The notes under the pieces are model-generated. The model had not been told where the DNA came from, did no database searches, and saw only the letters and a program-made list of their open reading frames with translations. 64,000 nt of DNA from assembly GCF_000378425.1 (NCBI RefSeq), contig NZ_KB899823.1, positions 20,199 to 84,198 of the forward strand, given 5' to 3'. The position numbers were made by a program, and so were the translations under genes. Positions 35,307-43,907 of this stretch are shown here, piece by piece. The DNA is from Cohnella laeviribosi DSM 21336 (lineage in GTDB: Bacteria > Bacillota > Bacilli > Paenibacillales > Paenibacillaceae). Position 1 is the first letter of the stretch. The number at the start of each line of letters is the position of its first letter.

Positions 35307-36080
35307 TTGGTTCTGTGGATACTGGCCAAAAGCATGGTCCGAAGCCGGCTTCAATACTCCGCTTCCCATGCGGTAAGAACGGCGGCCAGCGTGATTTTCG
35401 GCATGATCTACGTGGCGATCTGGCAAGGCATCGGCGAACAGGATCCCCTGGGCGAGTACGGCACCGAAGGCATGGTCCGATATATCGCCTTCAACCAGGT
35501 GATCCTCTGGCTGACGTTTACCCAATACGGACTCGGGCTGGAAGAACGGGTACGGACGGGGCAGATCGCACTCGACCTCGCCCGTCCGGTCCATCTGTTC
35601 GTCTTCGCCGCCGGGAGGGAGGCGGGCTCGATCGCCTATAACGCGATATTCACCGCGCTTCCGCTGTTCTTCATCTACGATTGGATGTTCGGACTTGCGG
35701 CTCCCCGGGAACCCGCCGTCTGGCTATGGACGGCCGCGGCGCTGCTGATGGCGGTCTATTCCGCCTTGTGCATCGGCTACGGAATCGGCGTAGCGTCGCT
35801 GTGGACGGTCGAAGGACGCTGGTTTCATTTGCTGAACTATTCGCTGAATTTCGTGCTGTCCGGGTTTCTGATGCCGCTTCAATGGATGCCGGACTGGCTG
35901 CAGGCGGTCGCCTGCGCTTCGCCCTACCCGATCTTTCACTCTGTTCCGGCCGGACTTTATATGGGCAAAGCCGGGCCGGACACGCTGCTCGTTCCGTTCC
36001 TCTGGTGCCTTCTGCTTACGGCCGGGGCGCTTGCGGCGACAAAGCTGGTCAGGCGCAAAGTGGAGGTGCAGGGCGGATGA
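35307..36080 (+). CDS. ABC-2 exporter permease (first subunit)
   Basis: The 257-aa protein has six hydrophobic helices and resembles the DUF990/ABC-2 permease pair that works with an ATPase encoded next. Sequences such as RTGQIALDLARPVHLFVF and SGFLMPLQWMPDWLQAV are typical of this pair, the second facing the substrate gate. TTG 35307 follows AAGGAGGA; upstream codons lack a ribosome site. It opens a three-gene operon (permease, permease, ATPase). Confidence 0.88.
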   Translation: MVLWILAKSMVRSRLQYSASHAVRTAASVIFGMIYVAIWQGIGEQDPLGEYGTEGMVRYIAFNQVILWLTFTQYGLGLEERVRTGQIALDLARPVHLFVFAAGREAGSIAYNAIFTALPLFFIYDWMFGLAAPREPAVWLWTAAALLMAVYSALCIGYGIGVASLWTVEGRWFHLLNYSLNFVLSGFLMPLQWMPDWLQAVACASPYPIFHSVPAGLYMGKAGPDTLLVPFLWCLLLTAGALAATKLVRRKVEVQGG

Positions 36081-36868
36081 CGTGGATGGGCATCTGCTGG
36101 CTTTTATACAAAATGAACGTCAAAGCGAGAATGCAGTACCGTCTGAACTTCGTGCTGATGACGATGCTGGCTTCGGTCGTAACGGTCGCGGAATTTCTCG
36201 GCCTGGCCGTCGTGCTGAACGCGTTCGGGTCGATCAAGGGCTGGAGCGTATGGGAAATCGGCTACCTGTACGGCGTTCTGATGACGGCCAAGTACGTGTA
36301 CCGGGCGTTCGGGTCGGCCATCAACAACTTCGAGCCTTACCTGGTGAACGGGCAGCTCGACCAGCTGCTGCTGCGGCCGATGCCGCTGCTGCTCGCTGTC
36401 ATCACGTCCCGGACGCGGATGGTCGGAGGCGAGCTGCTGCAAAGCTTGACCGTGCTCGGCGTATGCATCGCCCGCCTGTTAAGCGAAGGTCGGGTCACGC
36501 CGTGGATTCTGCCGCAGACGCTGTTCATCCTGGCGACCGGCACCGTCATTATGTTCTCCGTCGGCCTTGCGACCGCGGCGATCGGCTTTTGGATTACGCG
36601 GGTGGAGGATCTGTCGGTGCTGACGGACAATGCGACGACGACCGCCTGCCAGCTGCCGCTCAGTTTGTTTCCCGATTGGCTGCGGACGCTGCTGCTTGCG
36701 GCCATCCCGTTCGGGTTCATCAACTATGTGCCGGCGATGCACATCGTGAAGGGGGAATGGGGCGGATGGACGCTGCCGCTGACCGGCGCCGTCGCGGCTT
36801 TGTCGCTGGCGGCCGCCCTATGGTTGTGGAGAATCGGCGTCGCCAAATATCAAAGCACGGGAACGTAA
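36077..36868 (+). CDS. ABC-2 exporter permease (second subunit)
   Basis: The 263-aa protein has about six helices. The stretch YLVNGQLDQLLLRPMPLLLAV is the counterpart of the first permease's cytosolic loop, and LPLSLFPDWLRTLLLAAIPFGFINYVP is the typical gate region. The ATG overlaps the previous stop by 4 nt (ATGA), showing coupled translation and likely a heterodimeric channel. Substrate unknown. Confidence 0.9.
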   Translation: MTWMGICWLLYKMNVKARMQYRLNFVLMTMLASVVTVAEFLGLAVVLNAFGSIKGWSVWEIGYLYGVLMTAKYVYRAFGSAINNFEPYLVNGQLDQLLLRPMPLLLAVITSRTRMVGGELLQSLTVLGVCIARLLSEGRVTPWILPQTLFILATGTVIMFSVGLATAAIGFWITRVEDLSVLTDNATTTACQLPLSLFPDWLRTLLLAAIPFGFINYVPAMHIVKGEWGGWTLPLTGAVAALSLAAALWLWRIGVAKYQSTGT

Positions 36869-36945
36869 CGGTATAAGCGCCATGGCTCAAAAAATCGGGA
36901 GTCATATGCAAAAGGGATAGGAGGTACAGGCATGCCATACTGGAA

Positions 36946-37932
36946 GTGAAAGGGCTCGCCAAAACGTTCCGGACTTCGGTGCCGCGCGAGGGCCGATTCG
37001 GCGCCGTCCGTTCGCTGCTTTCCCGGGAGAAGCGGACGGTGCAGGCGGTCAAGCGTCTCGATTTTGCCGTGGAGCGGGGCGAATTCGTCGGCTTTATCGG
37101 ACCGAACGGAGCGGGCAAATCGACCACGATCAAAATGCTGTGCGGCATCCTGCACCCAAGCGAAGGCGAAGTGCTGGTATTCGGGCGGAGCCCGCAGCGG
37201 GAGAGAAGACCGGTCGCCAGACGCATCGGCGTCGTTTTCGGTCAAAGGACGCAGCTCTGGTGGGATTTGCCGCTCAAAGACAGCTTCGCCATCCTGGCGG
37301 CGATGTTCCGGCTGACCCGCAGCGAGAAGGAAAGGCAACTGGACCGGCTGAACGAAGCGCTTTCGTTCCGCGATTTCTGGGACACGCCGGTGCGCAAGCT
37401 GTCGCTCGGCCAGCGGATGAGGGGCGATCTGGCCGCCGCGCTGCTCCACGATCCGGAGCTGCTCGTGCTCGACGAGCCGACGATCGGCATGGATGCCGGC
37501 GCCAAGCGCCAGATCCGGGCGCATCTGAAGTTTTTGAACGAGCATTTGGGCAAAACGGTGCTGCTGACGACGCACGACATGAACGACATCGAGCAGCTGT
37601 GCCGCCGTGTGCTCGTCATCAACCGCGGGGAGCTGATCTTCGACGGCGGCATGGCGCAGCTGCGCGGGCGCATCGGCATGCCGACCTTGATCCGCGTTGT
37701 CTACCGCCGGGAACCGAAGCTGCCCGATGCGGAGCTGTGGGCATCGCAGCCGCGGCCGTTCCGGATCGCCGGCAGGCGGGAACGGGAACTGACGGTCAGC
37801 TGCAACCGCACCGAAACCCGCGTCTTGGACGTGCTGCGCGCCCTCGGCGAATGGGGGGAAGTGGACGATGTGCTGGTGGAGGAGCCGGATTTCGAGGATA
37901 TCGTCCATGAAATTTATGAACCCGCCAAGTAA
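36946..37932 (+). CDS. ABC-2 exporter ATP-binding protein
   Basis: The 328-aa ATPase has Walker [11 protein letters not shown]-loop GQRTQLWWDLPLKDS, signature LSLGQRMRGDL, Walker B LLVLDEPTIGMD and switch His in LTTHDMND. The GQRxQLWW form is usual in ATPases paired with DUF990-type permeases. Start unclear: GGAGGT (36920-36925) faces ATG 36932, which reads five codons only, and in the main frame the codon there is ATA. I use GTG 36946, which overlaps the stop of the 5-codon frame. Confidence 0.88.
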   Translation: MKGLAKTFRTSVPREGRFGAVRSLLSREKRTVQAVKRLDFAVERGEFVGFIGPNGAGKSTTIKMLCGILHPSEGEVLVFGRSPQRERRPVARRIGVVFGQRTQLWWDLPLKDSFAILAAMFRLTRSEKERQLDRLNEALSFRDFWDTPVRKLSLGQRMRGDLAAALLHDPELLVLDEPTIGMDAGAKRQIRAHLKFLNEHLGKTVLLTTHDMNDIEQLCRRVLVINRGELIFDGGMAQLRGRIGMPTLIRVVYRREPKLPDAELWASQPRPFRIAGRRERELTVSCNRTETRVLDVLRALGEWGEVDDVLVEEPDFEDIVHEIYEPAK

Positions 37933-37974
37933 AGGCCCCTCTTTGCCAAGCAGCGAAAAAAGAGCGCAAGGGGG

Positions 37975-38835
37975 TCAGCTTTGAAGCATCGGCTTCACAT
38001 TTTCGATGACGCCCGCAAGCGCTTTGGCATTTTGCCCGTACATCGTTTTGGCGGCCGGGTCGCGCGTGGCCGAGGCGAACAGCTCGAGATCCGCCTGAAC
38101 CTTTTTCAGCGTGGACAGCAGCAGCGCCTTGCCCTGAGGGGCCGGCACCCTTATCTTGTCGTCGTACAGATCGACATAAAGCTGCTGGTACGCGTCGACC
38201 TGGCCAAGGAACACGTTGTCGAGCGTGACCCCGATTTTCTCCAGCTCCGTCATGAGCCATTCCCGGCTAAGCTGAAGCGTGGCCAGCGGCTCGTCCTGGA
38301 TTTTGCCGTCCATAATCACGGTTTGCGGCTCGACCTCATTGACGGTGCGGAGGCCGAGCTGGTTGGCCGTAACCGGCTGCTTGTCCTTCTTCAGCAAAAC
38401 GCTGAGCTCTCCGTTGGTCTCCATCACGGCGAACTCGACATCGGCTACGTTGAACACGCTTTTCGTCCTGAGCTGCTCCAGCATTTCGTCCGCCGTAAGC
38501 CGTTCTTTTTTCAGGTTGTCTTCCATAATTTTGCCGTCTTTGATCACAACGCGGCCCTTGCCTTCGAACAAACGCCGCAGCCCTTTGCTGTGCAGCGTAA
38601 GCAGTTCGAACACAAAGGGTACGGTAAACCAGACGAGCATGGCGATGGTTCCGTGAAGAAAGTTGGCTTCGACGTCGGTGGAGATGAAGCCGGCCAACTC
38701 GCCGAGAATGATGCCGAGCACGTATTCGAAGAACGTCAGCTGCGAGATTTGTTTTTTGCCCAAAATTCTCGTCATGAGAAACAGCATAGCCATCGCGCCT
38801 AAAGAGCGCCAGACGATTTCGTAGTTATTCGGCAC
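37975..38835 (-). CDS. DUF421/DUF1657 membrane protein (2Duf/YetF-like)
   Basis: The 286-aa protein starts with three membrane helices (about 8-75) and a DUF421 cytosolic domain (FEGKGRVVIKDGKIMEDNLKK, then DVEFAVMETNGELSVLLKK), and ends with a DUF1657 module (about 230-285: LLSTLKKVQADLELFA). This double-domain form is what I recall as 2Duf in spoVA(2mob) operons, linked to spore inner-membrane properties and heat resistance. It is third in spoVAC-spoVAD-this gene, 18 nt after spoVAD. A GTG start follows AAAGGGGG. Confidence 0.88.
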   Translation of the reverse strand: MPNNYEIVWRSLGAMAMLFLMTRILGKKQISQLTFFEYVLGIILGELAGFISTDVEANFLHGTIAMLVWFTVPFVFELLTLHSKGLRRLFEGKGRVVIKDGKIMEDNLKKERLTADEMLEQLRTKSVFNVADVEFAVMETNGELSVLLKKDKQPVTANQLGLRTVNEVEPQTVIMDGKIQDEPLATLQLSREWLMTELEKIGVTLDNVFLGQVDAYQQLYVDLYDDKIRVPAPQGKALLLSTLKKVQADLELFASATRDPAAKTMYGQNAKALAGVIENVKPMLQS

Positions 38836-38853
38836 CGTTATCCCCCTTTCGGC

Positions 38854-39876
38854 TCAGTCTGCCGCCGCTTGAGGCGCTTCGATCGCCACCGCGTGCGCGA
38901 TGCAGGGAATCGATTCTCCCTGCTGCACCGCCAGCGGGGACAGCAGGGCGCCGGTCGCCACGACCAGAACGCGCCGCAGCTCCTGTTTGCGCAGCTTTTT
39001 GAGAATATGCCCGTAGGTGACGACCGCGGAGCAAGCGCAGCCGCTTCCCCCGGCTTGAACCATCTGCTTGCCGTAATCGTAAATCATCATCCCGCAATCG
39101 CGGAATCGGGTTTTGTGCATCGGAATCCGGTGCTTTTCGAAAAGATCGCAGGCGATCTCGTAGCCGACCTTGGCCAAGTCGCCCGTCACGATCAGATCGT
39201 AGTGGTCCGGTCCGACGCCGAGATCCCGGAAGTGGGCCGTAATCGTATCGACCGCCGCCGGCGCCATCGCCGCCCCCATGTTGAACGGGTCCTTGATGCC
39301 CATATCGACGATGCGCCCGATCGTCGCCGCCGCGACGACGGGACCTGCGCCGGCCTCGGCGACGACCGCCGCGCCGGCGCCCGTCACGGTGTACTGGGCG
39401 GTCGGCGGCTTCTGCGAGCCGTATTCGGTCGGATAGCGGAACTGCTTCTCGCTGCTGGAGTTATGGCTGCAGGTGGCCGCCAGCGCGTATTTTGCGCCTC
39501 CGGTGCTGACAAGGTACGAAGCGACCGCCAAGCTTTCCATCGAGGTCGAGCACGCCCCGAACACGCCGAGATAAGGGATCGTGAGCGTGCGCGCGGTATA
39601 GCTCGAGCTTGTGATTTGGTTCATCAGGTCCCCGCCCACGTAGAACTGCACTTGGTCATTGGTGAGGCCGGCGTTCCGAATGGCCAGCTTGGCGGCTTCC
39701 TCGAGATAGGTTTGCTCCGCCTGTTCCCAACTGTCCTGGCCGACGAGCGAGTCGCCGTGCACGATGTCGAAGTCGTTGGCGAGCGGCCCCCTTCCTTCGA
39801 AAGGTCCGACGACCGTCGCCGTCCCCGCAATGACCGGCTTCCGGTGAAATTTCCAGCTTTGGTGTCCCTTTAGCAT
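38854..39876 (-). CDS. spoVAD: Stage V sporulation protein AD
   Basis: The 340-aa thiolase-fold protein is part of the SpoVA channel that moves Ca-dipicolinate into and out of spores; SpoVAD binds dipicolinate. Features are the start KGHQSWKF, FGACSTSMESLAVASYLV, CSHNSSSEKQFRYPTEYG and the end region MMIYDYGKQMVQAGGSGCACSA. ATG 39876 has GGAGG 9 nt upstream and overlaps spoVAC by 9 nt. Expression in the forespore is expected (sigma-G), but I cannot confirm a promoter. Confidence 0.95.
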   Translation of the reverse strand: MLKGHQSWKFHRKPVIAGTATVVGPFEGRGPLANDFDIVHGDSLVGQDSWEQAEQTYLEEAAKLAIRNAGLTNDQVQFYVGGDLMNQITSSSYTARTLTIPYLGVFGACSTSMESLAVASYLVSTGGAKYALAATCSHNSSSEKQFRYPTEYGSQKPPTAQYTVTGAGAAVVAEAGAGPVVAAATIGRIVDMGIKDPFNMGAAMAPAAVDTITAHFRDLGVGPDHYDLIVTGDLAKVGYEIACDLFEKHRIPMHKTRFRDCGMMIYDYGKQMVQAGGSGCACSAVVTYGHILKKLRKQELRRVLVVATGALLSPLAVQQGESIPCIAHAVAIEAPQAAAD

Positions 39877-39881
39877 GCCGT

Positions 39882-40352
39882 TCAGCCTCCGCACACCAAC
39901 AGTCGTATGATGGCCACCACAAAGGCGGCGGTCGTCCCGAAGACGATCACGCAGCCGGCCAGCTTAAACATATTGTTCCCTACGCCCAGCACAAGACCTT
40001 CGCTCCGGCTCTCGATCGCCGCGGACGCCATCGAGTTGGCGAAGCCGGTGACGGGTACGGCCGAGCCGGCTCCGGCCCATTGGCCGAACTTGTCGTATAC
40101 GCCCAGGCTGGTCAGCAGCACCGACAATATAATCAGGATGGCGACGGTCGGATCTCCGGCTTTTTTCTCGTCCCAGCCGCCCCAATGCACAAGCGCCTGC
40201 TGAATGCATTGTCCCAGCAAGCAGATCGATCCGCCTACCACGAAAGCCCGCGCCGAATTGCGCAGAACCTTTCGGGAAGGCTCGTGCTTCCAGGCCAAAA
40301 TTTGATATTCGCGCTGGACAGGGGTCAGCTTTTTCGTTTTGCTGTTTCCGAT
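39882..40352 (-). CDS. spoVAC: Stage V sporulation protein AC
   Basis: A membrane subunit of the SpoVA dipicolinate channel. The conserved core reads GGSICLLGQCIQ, ILIILSVLLTSLGVYDKFGQWAGAGSAVPVTGF with ANSMASAAIESRSEGLVLGVG. No ATG/GTG/TTG is well placed: AAGGGGG is 10 nt before an ATC codon (40352), after which the family-like sequence KKLTPVQREYQIL follows. TTG 40298 is an alternative, shorter start without ribosome site. I give the longer form; length would be 156 aa. Confidence 0.85.
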   Translation of the reverse strand: MGNSKTKKLTPVQREYQILAWKHEPSRKVLRNSARAFVVGGSICLLGQCIQQALVHWGGWDEKKAGDPTVAILIILSVLLTSLGVYDKFGQWAGAGSAVPVTGFANSMASAAIESRSEGLVLGVGNNMFKLAGCVIVFGTTAAFVVAIIRLLVCGG

Positions 40353-40565
40353 GGTCCTCAGTCCCCCTTATGACGGCTGAATCTCCTTTTTGAGGATGCC
40401 ACCAAACGGGATTTTTACGATAACAAATATTACCTGACCGAAAACGTATGAAGATCGGCTCCTTTAGGAAACATGAATGAGGGTTTCGCTATGCAGGAGC
40501 CGCCTATGTTCGCGGATAGCCGCGAAGCGTTCGCGCGCTTTGATTAATTCGAAGGAGGAAAGAAC

Positions 40566-40772
40566 ATGACGATCGCATCCCAAGTCAAAACCTGTCTCGC
40601 CTCGCTGAAGAGCGCCCAAGCCAGCCTGGAGCAATTCGCTCTCGGCACGCAGAATCAGGAAGCCAAAACGCTGTTTACCAACGCGGCTGCCCAAACGCAG
40701 CAAATCGTGCAGCAAGTGGAGACGCGCGTTCAGCAATTGGAAAACGAAGAGCCTCAATACAAAGGGTTCTGA
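40566..40772 (+). CDS. DUF1657 small protein
   Basis: The 68-aa soluble helical protein begins TIASQVKTCLASLKSAQASLEQ and resembles the C-terminal module of the DUF421/DUF1657 protein in the operon opposite. DUF1657 genes usually sit in spoVA-type operons of sporeformers; function unknown. AAGGAGGA precedes the ATG. It is divergent from spoVAC. Confidence 0.85.
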   Translation: MTIASQVKTCLASLKSAQASLEQFALGTQNQEAKTLFTNAAAQTQQIVQQVETRVQQLENEEPQYKGF

Positions 40773-40781
40773 TCGTGTAAC

Positions 40782-40816
40782 GGGGGGCTTAAGCGCCATG
40801 CGCTCGGCCCCTTTTT
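40782..40816 (+). terminator. Terminator after the DUF1657 gene
   Basis: GGGG...AGCGC pairs with GCGCT...CCCC, followed by TTTTT, 10 nt past the stop. Confidence 0.72.
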
Positions 40817-40865
40817 CGTACATGCCGGAGCAACCCCAAAATCCTTCCTGAAAGGGGAATTCAAC

Positions 40866-41627
40866 TTGCGCGCTTATCGGATGGCCGCCGCGCTTGCCGT
40901 TTTGGCGGCGCTGCTGTTTTCGACGGGCTCGGGTTTGCCTTTCGCCGCCGCGGAGGCTCCTTACAACCGGGCGTATTATGAATCGCGGGGCGAAGTCGTG
41001 TGGGAAGTGCCCGGAAACGAGAAGCTCGTGGCGCTGACGTTCGACGACGGACCGGACCCGGAGGATACTCCGCGCATTTTGGAGTTGCTGAAACGGTACG
41101 GCGCCCGGGCGACTTTTTTTGTGATGGGCAAAAAAGCGGTTCAGCATCCGGACATCGTGCGCCGCGAAGCGCTTGAGGGACATGAGGTGGCCAACCATAC
41201 GTTCTCGCATCTCGTGCTCCGGCGTTCCGTTCCTTCCGGCCGGATCCGCGAGGAAATTGTGGCGACTCAGGAGGCGGTTGCCGCGGCGACCGGACAGGCT
41301 CCGCAGCTGTTTCGCCCTCCGGAAGGCGTATTCGATCCGCACGTGCTGGAAGTGATCAAGCGGGAAGGGCTGCAGACGATCATGTGGTCGTGGCATCAGG
41401 ATACGCACGATTGGTCGCGGCCCGGGGTCAACCGGATCGTAAAGACGGTGCTTGGACATATCCGCAACGGAGACATCATTTTGATGCACGACTATGTACA
41501 TGGACCTACGCAAACCGTCGACGCGCTGGCCCGCATCTTGCCGAAGCTGACGGACGAGGGCTACCGGTTCGTGACCGTTTCCGAGCTGCTGAACCGAAGC
41601 CGGCTTGTCGATAAAAATAACGATTGA
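40866..41627 (+). CDS. Secreted polysaccharide deacetylase (NodB domain)
   Basis: The 253-aa protein has a signal peptide (1-30) and one NodB/CE4 domain. Motif 1 TFDDGPDPE gives the catalytic and metal Asp; motif 2 HTFSHL gives the two metal His; motif 3 is RPPEGVFD; IMWSWHQDTHDW and LMHDYVHG complete the site. Substrates are N-acetylated sugars of peptidoglycan or chitin oligomers. A TTG start follows AAGGGGA. The downstream Fur promoter begins within its last codons. Confidence 0.92.
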   Translation: MRAYRMAAALAVLAALLFSTGSGLPFAAAEAPYNRAYYESRGEVVWEVPGNEKLVALTFDDGPDPEDTPRILELLKRYGARATFFVMGKKAVQHPDIVRREALEGHEVANHTFSHLVLRRSVPSGRIREEIVATQEAVAAATGQAPQLFRPPEGVFDPHVLEVIKREGLQTIMWSWHQDTHDWSRPGVNRIVKTVLGHIRNGDIILMHDYVHGPTQTVDALARILPKLTDEGYRFVTVSELLNRSRLVDKNND

Positions 41628-41700
41628 CATAGAAGGTGAGAACGATTATCATTTTTTTGTAACGCATGAAGAATGAGAATTATTTTCATTTATAAACGTT
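41624..41700 (+). promoter_or_regulatory. Promoter with two Fur-like boxes
   Basis: TTGACA (41624-41629) and TATCAT (41647-41652) are 17 bp apart. The -10 lies in a Fur-like site (about 41638-41656) that matches the 19-bp consensus at 14 positions; a second, weaker site is GAGAATTATTTTCATT near 41678-41693. Iron repression of the ATPase gene downstream is expected. Confidence 0.78.
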
Positions 41701-41723
41701 TTAGCGGAGGAGTGGATTTTTCC

Positions 41724-42593
41724 ATGTCGCGGTTAAGCGCAAAACAGTTGTCTCTGGGTTATGGAAACAGACGCATTGTGGAGGAACTGAATTTGCTTGT
41801 TCCGGACGGAAAAATCACCGCTCTTGTCGGCTCCAACGGCTCGGGGAAATCGACGATTCTGAAGGCGATGGCGCGGATTCTGAACCCGCTTGGCGGCGGC
41901 GTCTATCTGGACGGCAAGCTGATTCACCGCCAGCCGACCAAAGAAGTGGCGAAGCAGCTGGCCATTCTTCCGCAGAATCCGACCGCTCCCGAGGGACTGA
42001 CGGTTCGCGAGCTGGTATCCTTCGGCCGCTATCCCCATCAGAAAGGATTAGGCACGCTGACCGCGGAAGATTGGAAGATGGTAGACTGGGCGCTGCAGGC
42101 GACCAACATGTCGGCCTTCAGCGAACGCGCCGCCGACCAGCTGTCCGGCGGCCAGCGGCAGCGCGCCTGGATCGCGATGGCGCTCGCTCAGGGCACGGAC
42201 GTTCTGCTGCTGGACGAACCGACGACGTTTCTCGATATGGCGCACCAGATCGAAGTCATGATGCTGCTCGAGAAGCTGAACCGAGAGCAGAAGCGCACGA
42301 TTATTATGGTCGTGCACGACCTCAATCACGCCGCCCGCTACGCGCATCACCTCGTCGCGCTCAAGCAGGGCGCAGTGCTCTACGAGGGCAAACCGGAAGA
42401 AGTCATGACGCCGGAAATGCTTCGCGTCGTATTCGGCATCGACGCCGACGTCATCCCCGACCCGAGGTCGGGAACGCCGATGTGCCTGCCTTATGGCCTT
42501 GCGCCGGATGCGTGGGCCGATTCCGCGGTCCCGCAACCCGAAATGCAGGAGCGCATCGCCGCTGCCGGCCGGCCTGTGGAAGCCGTCGGCTAA
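41724..42593 (+). CDS. Iron-siderophore ABC transporter ATP-binding protein (FecE/FhuC type)
   Basis: The 289-aa ATPase has Walker A GSNGSGKST, the signature QLSGGQRQRAWIAMALAQ, Walker B DVLLLDEPTTFLDMAHQ and switch His in VVHDLNHAARYAHH. LDMAHQIEVM and LKQGAVLYEGKP are typical of Fe-siderophore/cobalamin importers. No permease or binding-protein gene adjoins it, so it probably serves importers encoded elsewhere. ATG 41724 lies 11 nt after AGGAG. Two Fur boxes precede it and a strong terminator follows. Confidence 0.93.
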   Translation: MSRLSAKQLSLGYGNRRIVEELNLLVPDGKITALVGSNGSGKSTILKAMARILNPLGGGVYLDGKLIHRQPTKEVAKQLAILPQNPTAPEGLTVRELVSFGRYPHQKGLGTLTAEDWKMVDWALQATNMSAFSERAADQLSGGQRQRAWIAMALAQGTDVLLLDEPTTFLDMAHQIEVMMLLEKLNREQKRTIIMVVHDLNHAARYAHHLVALKQGAVLYEGKPEEVMTPEMLRVVFGIDADVIPDPRSGTPMCLPYGLAPDAWADSAVPQPEMQERIAAAGRPVEAVG

Positions 42594-42618
42594 GCCGCCA
42601 AACGAACCCCCATTCAAA

Positions 42619-42653
42619 GGTTGCTCCCCCCAACGGACGGAGCAGCCTTTTTT
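42619..42653 (+). terminator. Terminator after the siderophore ATPase gene
   Basis: GGTTGCTCC pairs with GGAGCAGCC (one G-U) and is followed by TTTTTT, 25 nt past the stop. Confidence 0.87.
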
Positions 42654-42743
42654 TACGTTTGCATTATAGGCGCATTCCGGGTTCTTCCGTTTCGTCCGTA
42701 CGTTCAAGCCCCATCATCGTCAACGTATCGATCCCGCATCGAT

Positions 42744-42772
42744 TTGTCATTTGATTGGCATCCCAGTAAAAT
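42744..42772 (+). promoter_or_regulatory. Sigma-A promoter of the MoxR operon
   Basis: TTGTCA and TAAAAT are 17 bp apart, about 160 nt upstream of the moxR start. The 339-nt gap holds only this promoter and the preceding terminator. Confidence 0.65.
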
Positions 42773-42932
42773 ATAAGTAATTCAGACCGAGAGTCCGCAC
42801 AAAGCGCGCCTTGCATCTTCGACAGAACTCGCAGGAATGAAAGCGCTATAAATGGATTTGGCGCAAAAAGCAAATTGCGGAATTCCCCGCATGAAGCGTA
42901 GCTTATTCATTTCGGGAGACGGAGGCTGCAAG

Positions 42933-43907
42933 ATGATCACGAACCAAGAAGCGAACGATCAGGCGGCTGCCATTGCGGAGCGGATTGCCGCGGCGGTCGT
43001 TGGAAAATCCGATGTCGTGGAGCATCTGCTGATCGCCCTTCTCGCGTCCGGCCACGTCATTTTGGAGGATGCGCCGGGGACCGGCAAGACGCTGCTCGCC
43101 AAGTCGATGTCGAAGACGCTGGATTGCGAGTTCAAGAGAGTTCAATTCACCGCGGATCTGCTTCCCTCCGACATTACGGGCATCAACTTTTATAACCAGC
43201 GGTCCGGCCGCTTTGAGCTCCGCAAAGGTCCGGTATTCACGAATATTCTGCTTGCCGACGAATTGAACCGCGCCACTCCGCGCACGCAATCGAGCCTGCT
43301 CGAGTGCATGGAAGAGCGCCAAGTGACGATCGACGGGGATACGTACCCGCTGGAGGCGCCTTTTCTCGTTATTGCCACCCAGAACCCGATCGAGAACCAG
43401 GGGACGTTTCCGCTGCCCGAGGCGCAGCTCGACCGGTTCATGATGCGCATCTCCGTCGGCTATCCGACGGCGGAGGAGGAGAAGGAAATCTTGCGGCGCT
43501 ACTCCGTCCGCGATCCGCTTCCCGATCTGAAGCCGGTCGTCGACAAGCCCCGCCTGTTTCAATTGCAAAGCCTTGTGCCCAAGGTTCGGATCGGCGACGA
43601 GCTGCTCGATTATCTGCTTGCGATCGTGGCGGCGACTCGCCGGCACGAAGAGCTGGCCAGCGGCGCCAGCCCTCGCGGAAGCCTTCATTGGGCGAAGGCG
43701 GCGCAAGCGCGCGCCCTGCTTCGCGGGCGCGATTATGTGGTGCCCGACGATCTCAAATCGCTTGCCGGTCCGGTGCTGGAGCATCGGCTTGTGCCCAGGG
43801 ACGGCTTCGGCTTCGGGCGCGAACAGACCCGCCGGCTGCTGGACGACATCGTCGCGAGCGTCCCCGTCCCTTCCGAACCGGGACTGGAGCGGGGATTCAG
43901 CCGATGA
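42933..43907 (+). CDS. MoxR family AAA+ ATPase
   Basis: The 324-aa ATPase has Walker A APGTGKT, the MoxR pattern RVQFTADLLPSDITG, Walker B ILLADELNRATPRTQSSLLE and sensor 1 VIATQNPIENQGTFPLPEAQ with LDRF. MoxR proteins act as chaperones for partner complexes and are usually encoded next to DUF58 proteins, as here. ATG 42933 follows GGAGG. It overlaps the DUF58 gene by 4 nt. Confidence 0.93.
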   Translation: MITNQEANDQAAAIAERIAAAVVGKSDVVEHLLIALLASGHVILEDAPGTGKTLLAKSMSKTLDCEFKRVQFTADLLPSDITGINFYNQRSGRFELRKGPVFTNILLADELNRATPRTQSSLLECMEERQVTIDGDTYPLEAPFLVIATQNPIENQGTFPLPEAQLDRFMMRISVGYPTAEEEKEILRRYSVRDPLPDLKPVVDKPRLFQLQSLVPKVRIGDELLDYLLAIVAATRRHEELASGASPRGSLHWAKAAQARALLRGRDYVVPDDLKSLAGPVLEHRLVPRDGFGFGREQTRRLLDDIVASVPVPSEPGLERGFSR

